In this document: in pieces, positions 36,379 to 45,370 of the stretch
How positions within the stretch are numbered: the first letter of the stretch is position 1
Layout: every line of letters starts with the position of its first letter
From: Paracoccaceae bacterium
GTDB taxonomy: Bacteria; Pseudomonadota; Alphaproteobacteria; Rhodobacterales; Rhodobacteraceae
Assembly: GCA_024304985.1 (NCBI GenBank)
Contig: JAMWZC010000004.1
Coordinates: 1 to 64,000, forward strand
DNA: 64,000 bases
Direction of reading: 5' to 3'
Position numbers and translations under genes: made by a program
The notes under the pieces: model-generated
The model's database searches: none
Seen by the model: only the letters and a program-made list of their open reading frames with translations
Told to the model about the DNA's origin: nothing

Positions 36379-37646
36379 CAGGCGTCCCCCTCCAGCCCGT
36401 GCAGATGGGCCAGCACCTCTGCGGCACCCTCCTGCAACAGCGCATCGCGGATCGCCGCCTGCGTTGCCGGATCATCGCCCAGCATCCCGCGCAACTCCTT
36501 GGGCAGGGTCTTGGCCAGAGCCTCGATCACCGCATCCGCCTCGGCCAGAATGGCGGCGGGGGGTGTGGTCATACCTGCGATCTGACGCCCCAGTTCCGCC
36601 AATGGGCCGGCTGTATCGGGAGGGGCGTCATCGGTGCAGGCCAGCTCCACCTTGTCGATCCACAGCGTCCCGATCCCTTCGGCGGTCAACCGCGCCTCAT
36701 CCAGCAGCAGTCCCTGATCGCGCCGCAGCCGCCAGAGCAGCGGCGTCCGTCCCGTCAGCACAGGCCGCAGCACCAGATGATCCTCGCCATGATCCCGCCG
36801 CGCCGCGCGCAGCGCCCCCGACAACGCCGCCACGACACCGGGCCAATCCTCGGCCCCGTCCAGCGGCACCTCCACCCGCTCGAACCGGGCCACGCCGGTT
36901 GAGCGCGCCTCGACCGTCACAGTGCCATCATCCGCCACGGTGACCAGCGTCACGGATTTCGCACCCGCCTCGCCAATGTCACGCCCCTGCGGGATGCCGG
37001 GCATCACCACATGACAGCCGCCCGCATGATGCGCGCGCGCATGGATATGCCCCAGCGCCCAGTAATCGAACCCGCTGCCCTGCAAATCCGCCAGACGGCA
37101 CGGCGCATAGGGATCATGCCCCGCCGCACCGTCCAGACTGGTATGCAGCATCCCGATATTCACCGCCCCCGGCACAGGGGCCTTGAACCGCTCCAGCAGG
37201 CTGTCGGGCGCATGGGGGCGCGCAAAGCTGATCCCGTGGATCGCCACCTCCAGCGCCCCCCTGCTGCGCCGCTCCACCCCCGCCTGCGCGCCGAATACGG
37301 TGACCGAAGGCGGCAAGACCAACTGCGCCGTGATCCGCGATTCCGCGTCATGGTTGCCCCGGATGATGAACGTCTCGATCCCCGCCGCATCCAGCCGCCG
37401 CAACCCTTGCGTCAAAAACCGCGCCGTCTTCATCGAGGTCTGCGCCCCGTCATACAGATCCCCCGCGATCAGCAGCGCATCCACCGCCTCTTCCAGACAC
37501 AGATCAATGATCCGCGTGAATGCCGCGCGGCTGGCATTGCCGATCACCTCGGCCAAGGCGCTATCCCGCAGCGCCAGCGATTTCAGCGGCGAGTCCAGAT
37601 GCAGATCAGCCGTGTGAACGAAACGAAAGGGCAAACAAGGCTCCAT
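36378..37646 (-). CDS. YhaO-type metallophosphoesterase (SbcD/Mre11-like nuclease)
   Basis: A 422-residue calcineurin-like phosphoesterase. The metal motifs are HTADLHLDSP (residues 11-20), GDLYDG, RGNHDAES and GHIHARAH. Its partner is the YhaN ATPase encoded immediately downstream. The ATG at 37646 (MEPCLPFRFVHTADLH) is chosen; the open frame runs further upstream but has no protein-like sequence there. The pair resembles the Mre11-Rad50 or SbcCD arrangement. Confidence 0.9.
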   Translation of the reverse strand: MEPCLPFRFVHTADLHLDSPLKSLALRDSALAEVIGNASRAAFTRIIDLCLEEAVDALLIAGDLYDGAQTSMKTARFLTQGLRRLDAAGIETFIIRGNHDAESRITAQLVLPPSVTVFGAQAGVERRSRGALEVAIHGISFARPHAPDSLLERFKAPVPGAVNIGMLHTSLDGAAGHDPYAPCRLADLQGSGFDYWALGHIHARAHHAGGCHVVMPGIPQGRDIGEAGAKSVTLVTVADDGTVTVEARSTGVARFERVEVPLDGAEDWPGVVAALSGALRAARRDHGEDHLVLRPVLTGRTPLLWRLRRDQGLLLDEARLTAEGIGTLWIDKVELACTDDAPPDTAGPLAELGRQIAGMTTPPAAILAEADAVIEALAKTLPKELRGMLGDDPATQAAIRDALLQEGAAEVLAHLHGLEGDA

Positions 37647-37772
37647 CTGACAGCGGCACCGGGGAGGCTCAGCCTGTCCTGCGCACCGCAGGTTGTCAAA
37701 CCCGAAACAGGCCCCGGCAGCCGCTTCACAGACTGCCTTATTTGTATTCACCAGCGCATTGATCAGCGGAAA

Positions 37773-37782
37773 TTGTATACAA
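37773..37782. promoter_or_regulatory. TTGTATACAA palindrome upstream of the TRAP operon
   Basis: A perfect ten-base palindrome, extended to twelve (ATTGTATACAAT), in the 291-base gap between the YhaO gene and dctP. A near-identical palindrome, TTGTGCACAA, is at 44031-44040 in front of the GntR gene at the far end of the same gene group. FCD-type GntR regulators often bind such sites. I infer that the GntR protein controls both. Confidence 0.6.
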
Positions 37783-37937
37783 TGTGACCAATCAACAAGG
37801 CCATCCACGCCCTTTCCCCTGCCCCTCATCCGCCCCCTGCCCTAGCTCGTCCCTCACGGAGGAGACGCACCAGAAACCGGACCGCAAGCCAACCTTGCGG
37901 CCACCCCGACAGGGACCCAGACAGGAGAGGTACTTTC

Positions 37938-39026
37938 ATGGAACGTCGCAGATTTCTGACCGCCACCGCCGCAGCCGCCGTAGCTGCCCCCCTAGCCGCC
38001 CCACGCGTGGCACAGGCGCAGGACAGCTTCGCCTGGCGCATGACCAATTCCTACGGCCCCGGCTCGCCCTTCTACGTCGAAGGCCCCGGCAGCCCCACGG
38101 ACATCATCGCCAAGATCGACGCCATGTCCGGCGGCCGCCTCAAGATCCAGCACTTCGCCGCAGGCGAGCTGATCCCCGCCTTCGAGGGCTTCGACGCCGT
38201 CCAGCAGGGCGTGATCGAGATGAACGCCTCCAACAGCTATTTCTGGTCGGGCACCACCTTTGCCGCACAATACTTCACCACCGTTCCCTTCGGGATGAGC
38301 TTCGCCGGACATATGGCATGGCTTTATCACGGCGGCGGTCTGGAGCTGTGGCACAAGGTCTATGAACCCTTCGGCCTTGTTGCCTTCCCGATGAACAATA
38401 CCGGTGTGCAGATGACCGGCTGGTTCCGCGAACCGATCGAGGATGTCAGCCAGTTGCAGGGCCTGCGCATGCGCATCCCCGGTCTGGCCGGTCAGGTCTA
38501 TGCCAGCCTTGGCGTGGACGCCCGCGTCCTTCCGGGCGGCGAGATCTTCCCCGCGCTGGAACGCGGCGTGATCGACGCCGCCGAATTCGTAGGCCCCTAT
38601 CAGGATCGCCGCCTTGGTCTGCAAAACGCCGCCAAGTTCTACCACACCACCGGCTGGCACGAGCCCTCCACCACGGGGGAACTTCTCATCTCCAAGGCCG
38701 CATGGGATGCCCTGCCCGCCGATCTGCAACAGATCGTCAAGACCGCCTGCATGGCCGCCTGCCTTGAAAGCATGACATGGTCCGAGGCCGTGAATGGCGA
38801 GGCCCTGTCCGATCTTGTGGACAATTTCGGCGTCACCGCCGCAGTCCTCCCCGAAGCGGTGGTCGAGGCACTGCGCACCGCGACCGCCGACACGCTGGCC
38901 ACCCGGGCCGCCGCCGATCCCTTGGTCAAGGAAGTCCATGACAGCTACATGGCCTTCAAGGCGAACCACGACCGCTGGGCCGGGGTCAGCGAAGGGCCGT
39001 GGCACAAGTCCATCCTCAAGGTCTGA
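37938..39026 (+). CDS. dctP: TRAP transporter substrate-binding protein (TakP/DctP7-like)
   Basis: A 362-residue periplasmic protein with a Tat signal (ERRRFLTATAAAAVAAPLAAP). Features such as FSAGE-like FAAGELIPAFEGFDAVQQGVIEM, WLYHGGGLELW, NNTGVQMTGWFREPI and EFVGPYQDRRLGL resemble the TakP alpha-keto-acid binding protein of Rhodobacter sphaeroides, as recalled. A small organic acid ligand is likely. RBS AGGAGAGG precedes the ATG. dctQ follows after two bases. Confidence 0.9.
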   Translation: MERRRFLTATAAAAVAAPLAAPRVAQAQDSFAWRMTNSYGPGSPFYVEGPGSPTDIIAKIDAMSGGRLKIQHFAAGELIPAFEGFDAVQQGVIEMNASNSYFWSGTTFAAQYFTTVPFGMSFAGHMAWLYHGGGLELWHKVYEPFGLVAFPMNNTGVQMTGWFREPIEDVSQLQGLRMRIPGLAGQVYASLGVDARVLPGGEIFPALERGVIDAAEFVGPYQDRRLGLQNAAKFYHTTGWHEPSTTGELLISKAAWDALPADLQQIVKTACMAACLESMTWSEAVNGEALSDLVDNFGVTAAVLPEAVVEALRTATADTLATRAAADPLVKEVHDSYMAFKANHDRWAGVSEGPWHKSILKV

Positions 39027-39028
39027 AG

Positions 39029-39559
39029 ATGCGCGCCCTCTCACGTTTCGTGAACGGGATCGAGGGCGCGGTCCGGCTTTTCGGCTGGATCGCGGCCTGG
39101 ACCTGCGTAGCGCTGGTGTTGATGGTGGCGGGCGATGTGTTCGTCCGCTACTTCCTGCGCACCGGGGCCGTGTGGTTGCAGGAATTGCAATGGCACCTGA
39201 TCTCGCCCATCGCGCTGTTCGGCATGTCCTACGCGCTTTATTGCGGCGAACAGGTCCGCGTCGATGTGCTGTTCGAACGCTTTCCGCCTTGGCTGTGTCG
39301 CCTGATCGAGGTGATGGGCGGCCTCGCGCTCATGGCCTTTGCCCTCTATGCCGTCTGGCTGTCGATCCCATGGGTGCAGCAGTCATGGCTGCGCGCGGAA
39401 TCCTCGCCAAATCCGGGTGGCCTGCCCTATCGCTGGGCGCTCAAATCGCTGATCCCGCTGGGGTTTGCGCTACTGGCGCTGCAAGGTCTGGCCCATGCGC
39501 TGCGCCATGGCTTTGGCCTTCCCAACCCGGCCCATGACAGCGGGCCCTCGGGACACTGA
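39029..39559 (+). CDS. dctQ: TRAP transporter small permease
   Basis: A 176-residue membrane protein with four hydrophobic segments. The conserved first half has AWTCVALVLMVAGDVFVRYFLRTGAVWLQELQWHLI, typical of DctQ. The ATG at 39029 is two bases after the dctP stop. It connects the binding protein to the large permease. Confidence 0.9.
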   Translation: MRALSRFVNGIEGAVRLFGWIAAWTCVALVLMVAGDVFVRYFLRTGAVWLQELQWHLISPIALFGMSYALYCGEQVRVDVLFERFPPWLCRLIEVMGGLALMAFALYAVWLSIPWVQQSWLRAESSPNPGGLPYRWALKSLIPLGFALLALQGLAHALRHGFGLPNPAHDSGPSGH

Positions 39560-39578
39560 ACTTCAGGAAAGAACCGCT

Positions 39579-40904
39579 ATGTCTCCGACCGAACTTCTGG
39601 CGATCGGCATGATCGCCGCCTTTTTCGTGCTGCTGATCATCGGCATCCCCGTGGGCATCGCCATCGCCGTGTCGGGGCTGGTCTTTGGCTATGCGGGTTT
39701 CGGCCCGATGCTGTTCAACCTGCTGCCCGCACGCATCTATGGCGTTGTCACGAACTATACCTTCATGGCGATCCCTCTCTTCGTTTTCATGGGCGTGATG
39801 CTGGAAAAATCCCGTCTGGCCGAGGAACTGATCGACATCATCGGCCATGTCTTCGGCAAGGTCGCGGGCGGCATGGGTGTGGCAATCATCCTTGTCGGTG
39901 TGCTGCTGGGGGCTGCGACCGGCATCGTCGGGGCCACCATCGTGACGCTGGGCCTGCTGACCCTGCCCACGCTGCTGCGCCGGGGCTATCCCAAATATCT
40001 GGCGACCGGCATGATCTGCGCCTCGGGCACCTTGGGGCAGATCATCCCACCCTCGCTGGTGCTGATCCTTCTGGCGGAAATCCTTGGCGAATCGGTAGGC
40101 ACCATGTTCGCCGCCGCCATGATCCCCGGCCTGACACTGGCGGGCGTCTATATCATCGCGATCCTTGTGCTGGCCGCATGGAAACCCGGCCTCATGCCTC
40201 CGATCCCGCAGGCCGAACGCGACGCCATGAGCGGGGCACAACTGGCGAAAAAGGTCCTTCTCGTCGTCGGCCCGCCCATCGGTCTGGTGATCGCGGTTCT
40301 TGGCTCGATCATCGGCGGGCTGGCCGCCCCCACGGAAGCGGCCTCGATGGGGGCCATCGGCGCGCTGGCCTTCGTGGCGCTGTCGGGGCGGCTGACCTTC
40401 GATCTGCTCAAGCAGGTTGCACGACCCACGCTGCTCATTTCCTCGATGGTGTTCTTCATCCTGATCTGCGCGCAGGTCTTTGGTCTGGCCTTCCGCGGTT
40501 TGGGCGGCGAACACCTTGTGGGCCGCATGTTCGAATGGGTCCCCGGCGGTGTGAACGGCGCAATCCTGTTCATGTTGCTGCTGGTCTTTCTCTTGGGCTT
40601 CTTTCTGGAATGGATCGAAATTTCCTACATAGCCCTGCCGCTGTTCCTGCCCTTCTTCATCGCCAATGGAGTCGATCTGGTCTGGCTGGGCATCCTGATC
40701 TGCCTGAACCTGCAAACCTCATTCCTGACGCCCCCTTTCGGCTGGTCGCTGTTTTTCCTCAAGGGCGTCGCCCCGCCTGAGGTGACGACCCTTGACATCT
40801 ACAAGGGCGCAGTGCCCTTCATCGGACTGCAAGCGCTGGCGCTGGCACTGGTTTACGTCTTCCCCGGGCTGGCCCTCTGGCTGCCCGCAGCAATCGGGTG
40901 GTGA
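39579..40904 (+). CDS. dctM: TRAP transporter large permease
   Basis: A 441-residue membrane protein with about twelve segments. Typical DctM features are IPLFVFMGVMLEKSRLAEEL, GVLLGAATGIVGATIVTLGLLTLPTLLRRGY, ASGTLGQIIPPSLVLIL and the C-terminal FLTPPFGWSLFFLKGVAP. The RBS is AGGAAAGA. It is followed one base later by the gamma-glutamyltransferase-family gene. Confidence 0.93.
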   Translation: MSPTELLAIGMIAAFFVLLIIGIPVGIAIAVSGLVFGYAGFGPMLFNLLPARIYGVVTNYTFMAIPLFVFMGVMLEKSRLAEELIDIIGHVFGKVAGGMGVAIILVGVLLGAATGIVGATIVTLGLLTLPTLLRRGYPKYLATGMICASGTLGQIIPPSLVLILLAEILGESVGTMFAAAMIPGLTLAGVYIIAILVLAAWKPGLMPPIPQAERDAMSGAQLAKKVLLVVGPPIGLVIAVLGSIIGGLAAPTEAASMGAIGALAFVALSGRLTFDLLKQVARPTLLISSMVFFILICAQVFGLAFRGLGGEHLVGRMFEWVPGGVNGAILFMLLLVFLLGFFLEWIEISYIALPLFLPFFIANGVDLVWLGILICLNLQTSFLTPPFGWSLFFLKGVAPPEVTTLDIYKGAVPFIGLQALALALVYVFPGLALWLPAAIGW

Positions 40905-40905
40905 C

Positions 40906-42492
40906 ATGCTGACATCTTCCATGGGTTACAAAGGCGCGATCAGCGCCCCCCATCGCGCCGCCGCACTGGCCGGTCGCGATATCTTGAACGCGGGCGGCAC
41001 GGCGATCGAGGCGATGGTCGCCGCCGCCGCCGCCATCGCGGTGGCCTACCCGCATATGAACGGAATCGGCGGCGATGGCTTTTGGGTGATCCACCGCCCC
41101 GGTCAGGCCCCTGTCGGCATCTCGGGCTGTGGCCGCGCCGCGGGCCTCGCCACACCTGAATGGTATGCCGAGCGGGGCGTCACCACCGCCCTGCCCGCGC
41201 GCGGCCCATTGGCCGCCCTGACCGTGCCCGGCACCATCGACGGCTGGGCCAAGGCCCTCGCCCTCGTCCCCGAAAACCGCCGCCTGCCCCTGTCCGACCT
41301 GCTCGCCCCCGCCATCGCGCTGGCGCATGACGGGATCGCCGTGACAGCCAACCAATCCCTGACCACGGCCGCCAAGCTGGACACCCTCAAGGGCGTGACG
41401 GGCTTTGACGAAACCTTCCTCGTCGACGGCGCGCCACCCGCCCCCGGCCACAAACTCCGTCAAGCCGCCCTCGGCGACACGCTCGCCCGCCTCGCCGAGA
41501 TCGGCCTTGACGACTACTACCGCGGTGACATCGCCACCACCCATGCGCGCTTCCTTGAGGACATGGGCAGCCCCCTGCGCCTGACCGATTTCCACCTCTT
41601 CGCCGCCGAACAGGTCACCCCCCTGACCGTCACCACCAGCGCCGGGCAACTCTTCAACATGACCGCCCCCACACAGGGCGTATCCTCGCTGATGATCCTC
41701 GCCCTGTTCGACCGTCTGGGCATCACGCAATCCGAAGGCTTCGCCCATCTGCACGGGCTGATCGAGGCGACCAAACAAGCCTTCATCCAACGCAACGCCG
41801 AACTGGGCGATCCAGACCAGATGGCCACTCCCGCGCAGGACTGGCTCACGGACAGCCATCTGGATGCTCTGACTGCCAAGATCGACATGACCCGCGCCCT
41901 GCCATGGCCGCACCCGGCAAAACCCGGTGACACGATCTGGATGGGCGCGGCCGACAAGGACGGCATGGTGGTCAGCTTCATCCAGTCGGTGTTCTGGGAA
42001 TTCGGATCGGGCCTCACCTGCACCGATACGGGCGTGTTCTTCCAGAACCGTGGTGCGGGCTTCTCGCTGGCTGCAGGCCCCAACCAGCTCGGCCCCTACC
42101 GCCGCCCTTTCCACACGCTGAACCCGGCGCTCGCGCAACTGACCGATGGCCGCGTCATGGCCTATGGGACGATGGGCGGCGAAGGCCAGCCCCAGACACA
42201 AGCCGCCGTCTTCACCCGCCATGTGACCTTCGGTCAGGACCTGCAAGCCGCCGTCACCGCCCCCCGCTGGCTCTTGGGCAAGACATGGGGCGAGACGACG
42301 ACCACCCTCAAGCTGGAAGACCGCTTCGACCCTGCCCTTGTCACCGCCCTGCAAGACGCCGGTCACGAGGTCGAGATGATCGCCCCCTTCTCGGACACCG
42401 CAGGCCATGCAGGGGCGGTGGTCCTTCATCCCGAAGGGCTGATGGAAGCCGCCTCCGACCCCCGCGCGGATGGCGCGGCAATTGCCTTTTAA
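40906..42492 (+). CDS. Gamma-glutamyltransferase-family Ntn-hydrolase (possible oxamate amidohydrolase type)
   Basis: A 528-residue proenzyme that would self-cleave in front of Thr343 (in GDTIWMGAADKDG). The normal GGT pair TTH is here T-I-W, so the second threonine is replaced. FGSGLTCTDTGVFFQNRGAGFSL and GTMGGEGQPQTQ are the expected small-subunit motifs. There is no signal peptide, unlike secreted GGT, so it is probably cytoplasmic. It sits in a TRAP operon directly after dctM, which suggests that the imported substrate is an amide or gamma-glutamyl-like compound hydrolysed inside the cell. Oxamate amidohydrolase (HpxW) belongs to this wider family. The exact substrate is unknown. Confidence 0.82.
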   Translation: MLTSSMGYKGAISAPHRAAALAGRDILNAGGTAIEAMVAAAAAIAVAYPHMNGIGGDGFWVIHRPGQAPVGISGCGRAAGLATPEWYAERGVTTALPARGPLAALTVPGTIDGWAKALALVPENRRLPLSDLLAPAIALAHDGIAVTANQSLTTAAKLDTLKGVTGFDETFLVDGAPPAPGHKLRQAALGDTLARLAEIGLDDYYRGDIATTHARFLEDMGSPLRLTDFHLFAAEQVTPLTVTTSAGQLFNMTAPTQGVSSLMILALFDRLGITQSEGFAHLHGLIEATKQAFIQRNAELGDPDQMATPAQDWLTDSHLDALTAKIDMTRALPWPHPAKPGDTIWMGAADKDGMVVSFIQSVFWEFGSGLTCTDTGVFFQNRGAGFSLAAGPNQLGPYRRPFHTLNPALAQLTDGRVMAYGTMGGEGQPQTQAAVFTRHVTFGQDLQAAVTAPRWLLGKTWGETTTTLKLEDRFDPALVTALQDAGHEVEMIAPFSDTAGHAGAVVLHPEGLMEAASDPRADGAAIAF

Positions 42493-42516
42493 GGCCAAGA
42501 CGGATCGGATAGACCA

Positions 42517-43344
42517 TTGGACTTGCTGACAACGACCGAAATCGCCCTGCTCATCGGCGGCGTGATGATCGCCGCCGCTTTCGCGGGCATCCTTGCCGGG
42601 TTGCTGGGCGTGGGCGGCGGGATCGTCATCGTGCCCGTCCTGTTCTGGGTCTTCACCTTCACGCAGCTTGACCCCGATATCGCCATGCCCGTGGCCGTGG
42701 CGACATCGCTCGCGACGATCATCGCCACAGCCATTTCCTCGGCCCGCGCGCATCACAAGCGCGGCGCGGTGGATATGGCGCTGGTCAAGCGCTGGGGGCC
42801 GTGGATGGCCGCAGGCGCGCTGCTGGGCGGGGCAGTCGCAGGGCTGGTGGACGCCGAAGCGCTGATGCTCGTCTTCGGCAGCGTGGGCCTTCTGGTCTCG
42901 GTCAACCTTGCCCGCCCCAAGACATTGGTGCTGGCCCGGAACCTGCCAAAGGGCCGCGCCGCGCAACCTGCGCTGGCCGGGACCATCGGCACCGTCTCGG
43001 CCATGATGGGTATCGGCGGCGGCACGCTGGGCGTGCCCATCCTGACCGCCTGTTCCGTGCCCGTGCACCGTGCCGTGGGCACGGCCGCCGCCTTTGGACT
43101 GATCATCGCCGTGCCCGCGGTGATCGCCCTGATCGTTGCGGGCTGGGGCGTCGAAGGCCGCCCGCCCCTGTCGCTGGGTTTTGTCAATCTTGTCGCCGCC
43201 GCCCTGATCCTGCCGATCTCGACAGCGCTGGCCCCGCGCGGGGCACAACTCGCCCATGCGCTGGATGCGAAATGGGTCAAGCGCGCCTTTGCGGTCTTCC
43301 TCGCGATCACATCGCTCAGGATGCTTTGGACCGCGCTGGGATAG
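42517..43344 (+). CDS. TauE/SafE-family membrane transporter
   Basis: A 275-residue protein with about eight membrane segments and the GLLGVGGGIVIVPVLF and MGIGGGTLGVPIL repeats that define the TauE/SafE (sulfite exporter-like) family. It starts at TTG 42517. Substrates in the family include sulfite, sulfoacetate and other organic anions. It closes the TRAP-GGT gene group. Its last 29 bases overlap the 3' end of the opposed GntR gene. Confidence 0.85.
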   Translation: MDLLTTTEIALLIGGVMIAAAFAGILAGLLGVGGGIVIVPVLFWVFTFTQLDPDIAMPVAVATSLATIIATAISSARAHHKRGAVDMALVKRWGPWMAAGALLGGAVAGLVDAEALMLVFGSVGLLVSVNLARPKTLVLARNLPKGRAAQPALAGTIGTVSAMMGIGGGTLGVPILTACSVPVHRAVGTAAAFGLIIAVPAVIALIVAGWGVEGRPPLSLGFVNLVAAALILPISTALAPRGAQLAHALDAKWVKRAFAVFLAITSLRMLWTALG

Positions 43345-44014
43345 GCGCGGCGCGGCTGGCCGCCCATTTGTCCAGCATCGCCTGCGCCGCGCTCAGCAGA
43401 TGACGGCGCAGCGCGCGTTCCGCCGCCGGCCCGTCCCGCTCGACAATCGCCTCGACGATCTGGTCATGCTCCGTGTTGGACCGGGCGATCCGCGCCGCAT
43501 CCGCCAGTTGCGAGCGACGGAACGGGGCCAGCTTCATCCGCATCGTTTCCGCCATCTCGGCGAAATCCTCGTTATGGCTGCCCGCATAGATCAACTGGTG
43601 AAACCGCGTATTCGCCTCCTCATAGCCCGCCGTATCGCCGGACCGGGCCATCCGGGCCATCGCCTCGTGTTCCCGCAGCAGGGCCGCGCGCTCTTCCATC
43701 GTCATGCGCTGCGCCGCGAAACGCCCGCACAGCGCCTCGATCTCGCCCATCGCCTCGAACAACTGGTCGATCCGCTCGGGTGAGATTTCGCTGACCACTA
43801 CGCCCTTGTAAGGCTGCCGCACCGCCAGCGACCGCGCCACGACGATCTGCAACGCCTCGCGCACGGGGGTGCGGGACACCCCGAACCGCCGCGCCAGCGC
43901 CGCCTCGTCCAGACGCGTGCCAGAGGCGATCTGCCCCAGCAGGATCTCGGCCTCCAGATCGGTGGCAATGGACTGGCTCAAAACCTGTTTCGGGCTGCTT
44001 GGTGCTGCGGACAT
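43316..44014 (-). CDS. GntR-family regulator with FCD domain
   Basis: A 232-residue regulator. The N-terminal winged helix is LLGQIASGTRLDEAALARRFGVSRTPVREALQ, and the C-terminal FCD domain has metal-site type histidines (TRFHQLIYAGSHN, EHDQIVEAI). The ATG at 44014 has AGAGGAAAG upstream. A TTGTGCACAA palindrome lies right before it, so it probably controls itself. It is convergent with the TauE gene and probably regulates the TRAP-GGT operon, where a similar palindrome is found. Confidence 0.88.
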   Translation of the reverse strand: MSAAPSSPKQVLSQSIATDLEAEILLGQIASGTRLDEAALARRFGVSRTPVREALQIVVARSLAVRQPYKGVVVSEISPERIDQLFEAMGEIEALCGRFAAQRMTMEERAALLREHEAMARMARSGDTAGYEEANTRFHQLIYAGSHNEDFAEMAETMRMKLAPFRRSQLADAARIARSNTEHDQIVEAIVERDGPAAERALRRHLLSAAQAMLDKWAASRAAPIPARSKAS

Positions 44015-44030
44015 GGAATGCTCTTTCCTC

Positions 44031-44040
44031 TTGTGCACAA
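44031..44040. promoter_or_regulatory. TTGTGCACAA palindrome in front of the GntR gene
   Basis: A perfect ten-base palindrome, 17 bases before the GntR start codon. It shares eight of ten positions with TTGTATACAA at 37773, including both TTGT/ACAA half-sites. Position and symmetry suggest an autoregulatory operator. Confidence 0.6.
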
Positions 44041-44186
44041 ATTACCCCGGTTTCGCCTGACCGCATACGGAAAGATGCCGCCAGCGGTCAATATGCGACC
44101 CGGCGTGCCACAGCGGCCACCCGGACCGCCATGCCCCGCCGTCTTCACCCTTGCCATGCCGGGGCGCGCGGCGGATAAGCGGGCGC

Positions 44187-45338
44187 ATGACAGACAGCAC
44201 GACATTCGAGATCTTTCTGGCCGTCCCTCCGGGGCTTGAAACCACGCTGGCCGAGGAGGCCGCAGCGCTTGGCTTTCCCGCCCCCGTCACCGTGCCCGGT
44301 GGCGTGACCTTTCAGGGGGGCTGGCCCGATGTCTGGCGCGCCAACCTGTCCCTGCGCGGCGCAACCCGCGTTCTGGCGCGGATCGGGTCTTTCCGCGTGA
44401 TGCATCTGGCGCAACTGGACAAACGCGCGCGCAAATTCGACTGGGCCGCCGTGCTACGCCCCGATGTGCCTGTCCGCGTTGAAGTGACGTGCAAAGCCTC
44501 GAAAATCTATCACGCCGGGGCCGCGAAACAGCGGATCGAAGCAGCGCTGCGCGAAACATTGGGGGTCGAGGTGCTGACGGGACCGGCGGTCGAGGATGCG
44601 CCCGGTGCCGACACCGCCTCCGAAATCCGCCTGAAAGCGCGGATCGAGGATGATCTGTGCACCTTCAGCATCGACACGACAGGAGAGTCCCTGCACAAGC
44701 GCGGCCACAAGCAGGCCATGGCCAAGGCCCCCTTGCGCGAAACGCTGGCGGCACTTTTCCTGCGCCAATGCGGCTATGACGGCACGGAACCCGTGGTCGA
44801 TCCGATGTGCGGCTCCGGCACCTTCGTGATCGAGGCGGCGGAACAGGCCCTTGGCCTGCTGCCGGGGCGGGGTCGAAGCTATGCCTTTGAAAAGCTTGCA
44901 AGTTTTAATGTCCCATCGTGGGACATTCTGAAAAAGACCACCTCCGTCCGCGAAACGGGGCTGCGGTTCTACGGCTCTGACCGCGACGCCGGCGCCATCC
45001 GCGCCGCCACCGCAAACGCCGAACGGGCCGGCGTGGCCGGGATCACCAGCTTTCACTGCCATGCCATCAGCGACCTGCCCCGCCCCGACGGCCCCCCCGG
45101 TCTGGTCATGGTGAACCCGCCCTATGGCGCCCGCATCGGCGAGAAGAAACTCCTCTTCGCCCTCTACGGCGCCCTGGGCAAAACCCTGACCGAGCGCTTC
45201 CGTGGCTGGCGCGTGGGCATGGTGACCAGTGACCCGGCACTGGCCAAGGCCACCGCCCTGCCCTTCCTGCCCCCCGCCCCGCCCGTGTCCAATGGCGGGC
45301 TGAAGGTCACGCTTTACCGCACTACCCCCTTGCCCTGA
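44187..45338 (+). CDS. THUMP-domain class I SAM-dependent RNA methyltransferase
   Basis: A 383-residue enzyme of the RlmL/YpsC type that makes m2G in 23S rRNA or a similar mark. A THUMP domain is at about 45-165. The methyltransferase domain has DPMCGSGTF (205-213) and the catalytic NPPYG later. It matches the short alphaproteobacterial form, without the RlmK half of the E. coli fusion. It starts at ATG 44187 and is probably transcribed alone or with the next gene. Confidence 0.9.
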   Translation: MTDSTTFEIFLAVPPGLETTLAEEAAALGFPAPVTVPGGVTFQGGWPDVWRANLSLRGATRVLARIGSFRVMHLAQLDKRARKFDWAAVLRPDVPVRVEVTCKASKIYHAGAAKQRIEAALRETLGVEVLTGPAVEDAPGADTASEIRLKARIEDDLCTFSIDTTGESLHKRGHKQAMAKAPLRETLAALFLRQCGYDGTEPVVDPMCGSGTFVIEAAEQALGLLPGRGRSYAFEKLASFNVPSWDILKKTTSVRETGLRFYGSDRDAGAIRAATANAERAGVAGITSFHCHAISDLPRPDGPPGLVMVNPPYGARIGEKKLLFALYGALGKTLTERFRGWRVGMVTSDPALAKATALPFLPPAPPVSNGGLKVTLYRTTPLP

Positions 45339-45370
45339 TACTGCCGCCACAACGCAACAGGAATCGCCCC

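Noticed and set aside
40819-43257. An 812-codon open frame on the reverse strand
   Set aside because: It is antisense to the GGT-family and TauE genes and runs into dctM; the product is Gly/His/Gln-rich with no fold signature. The + strand genes are clear families.
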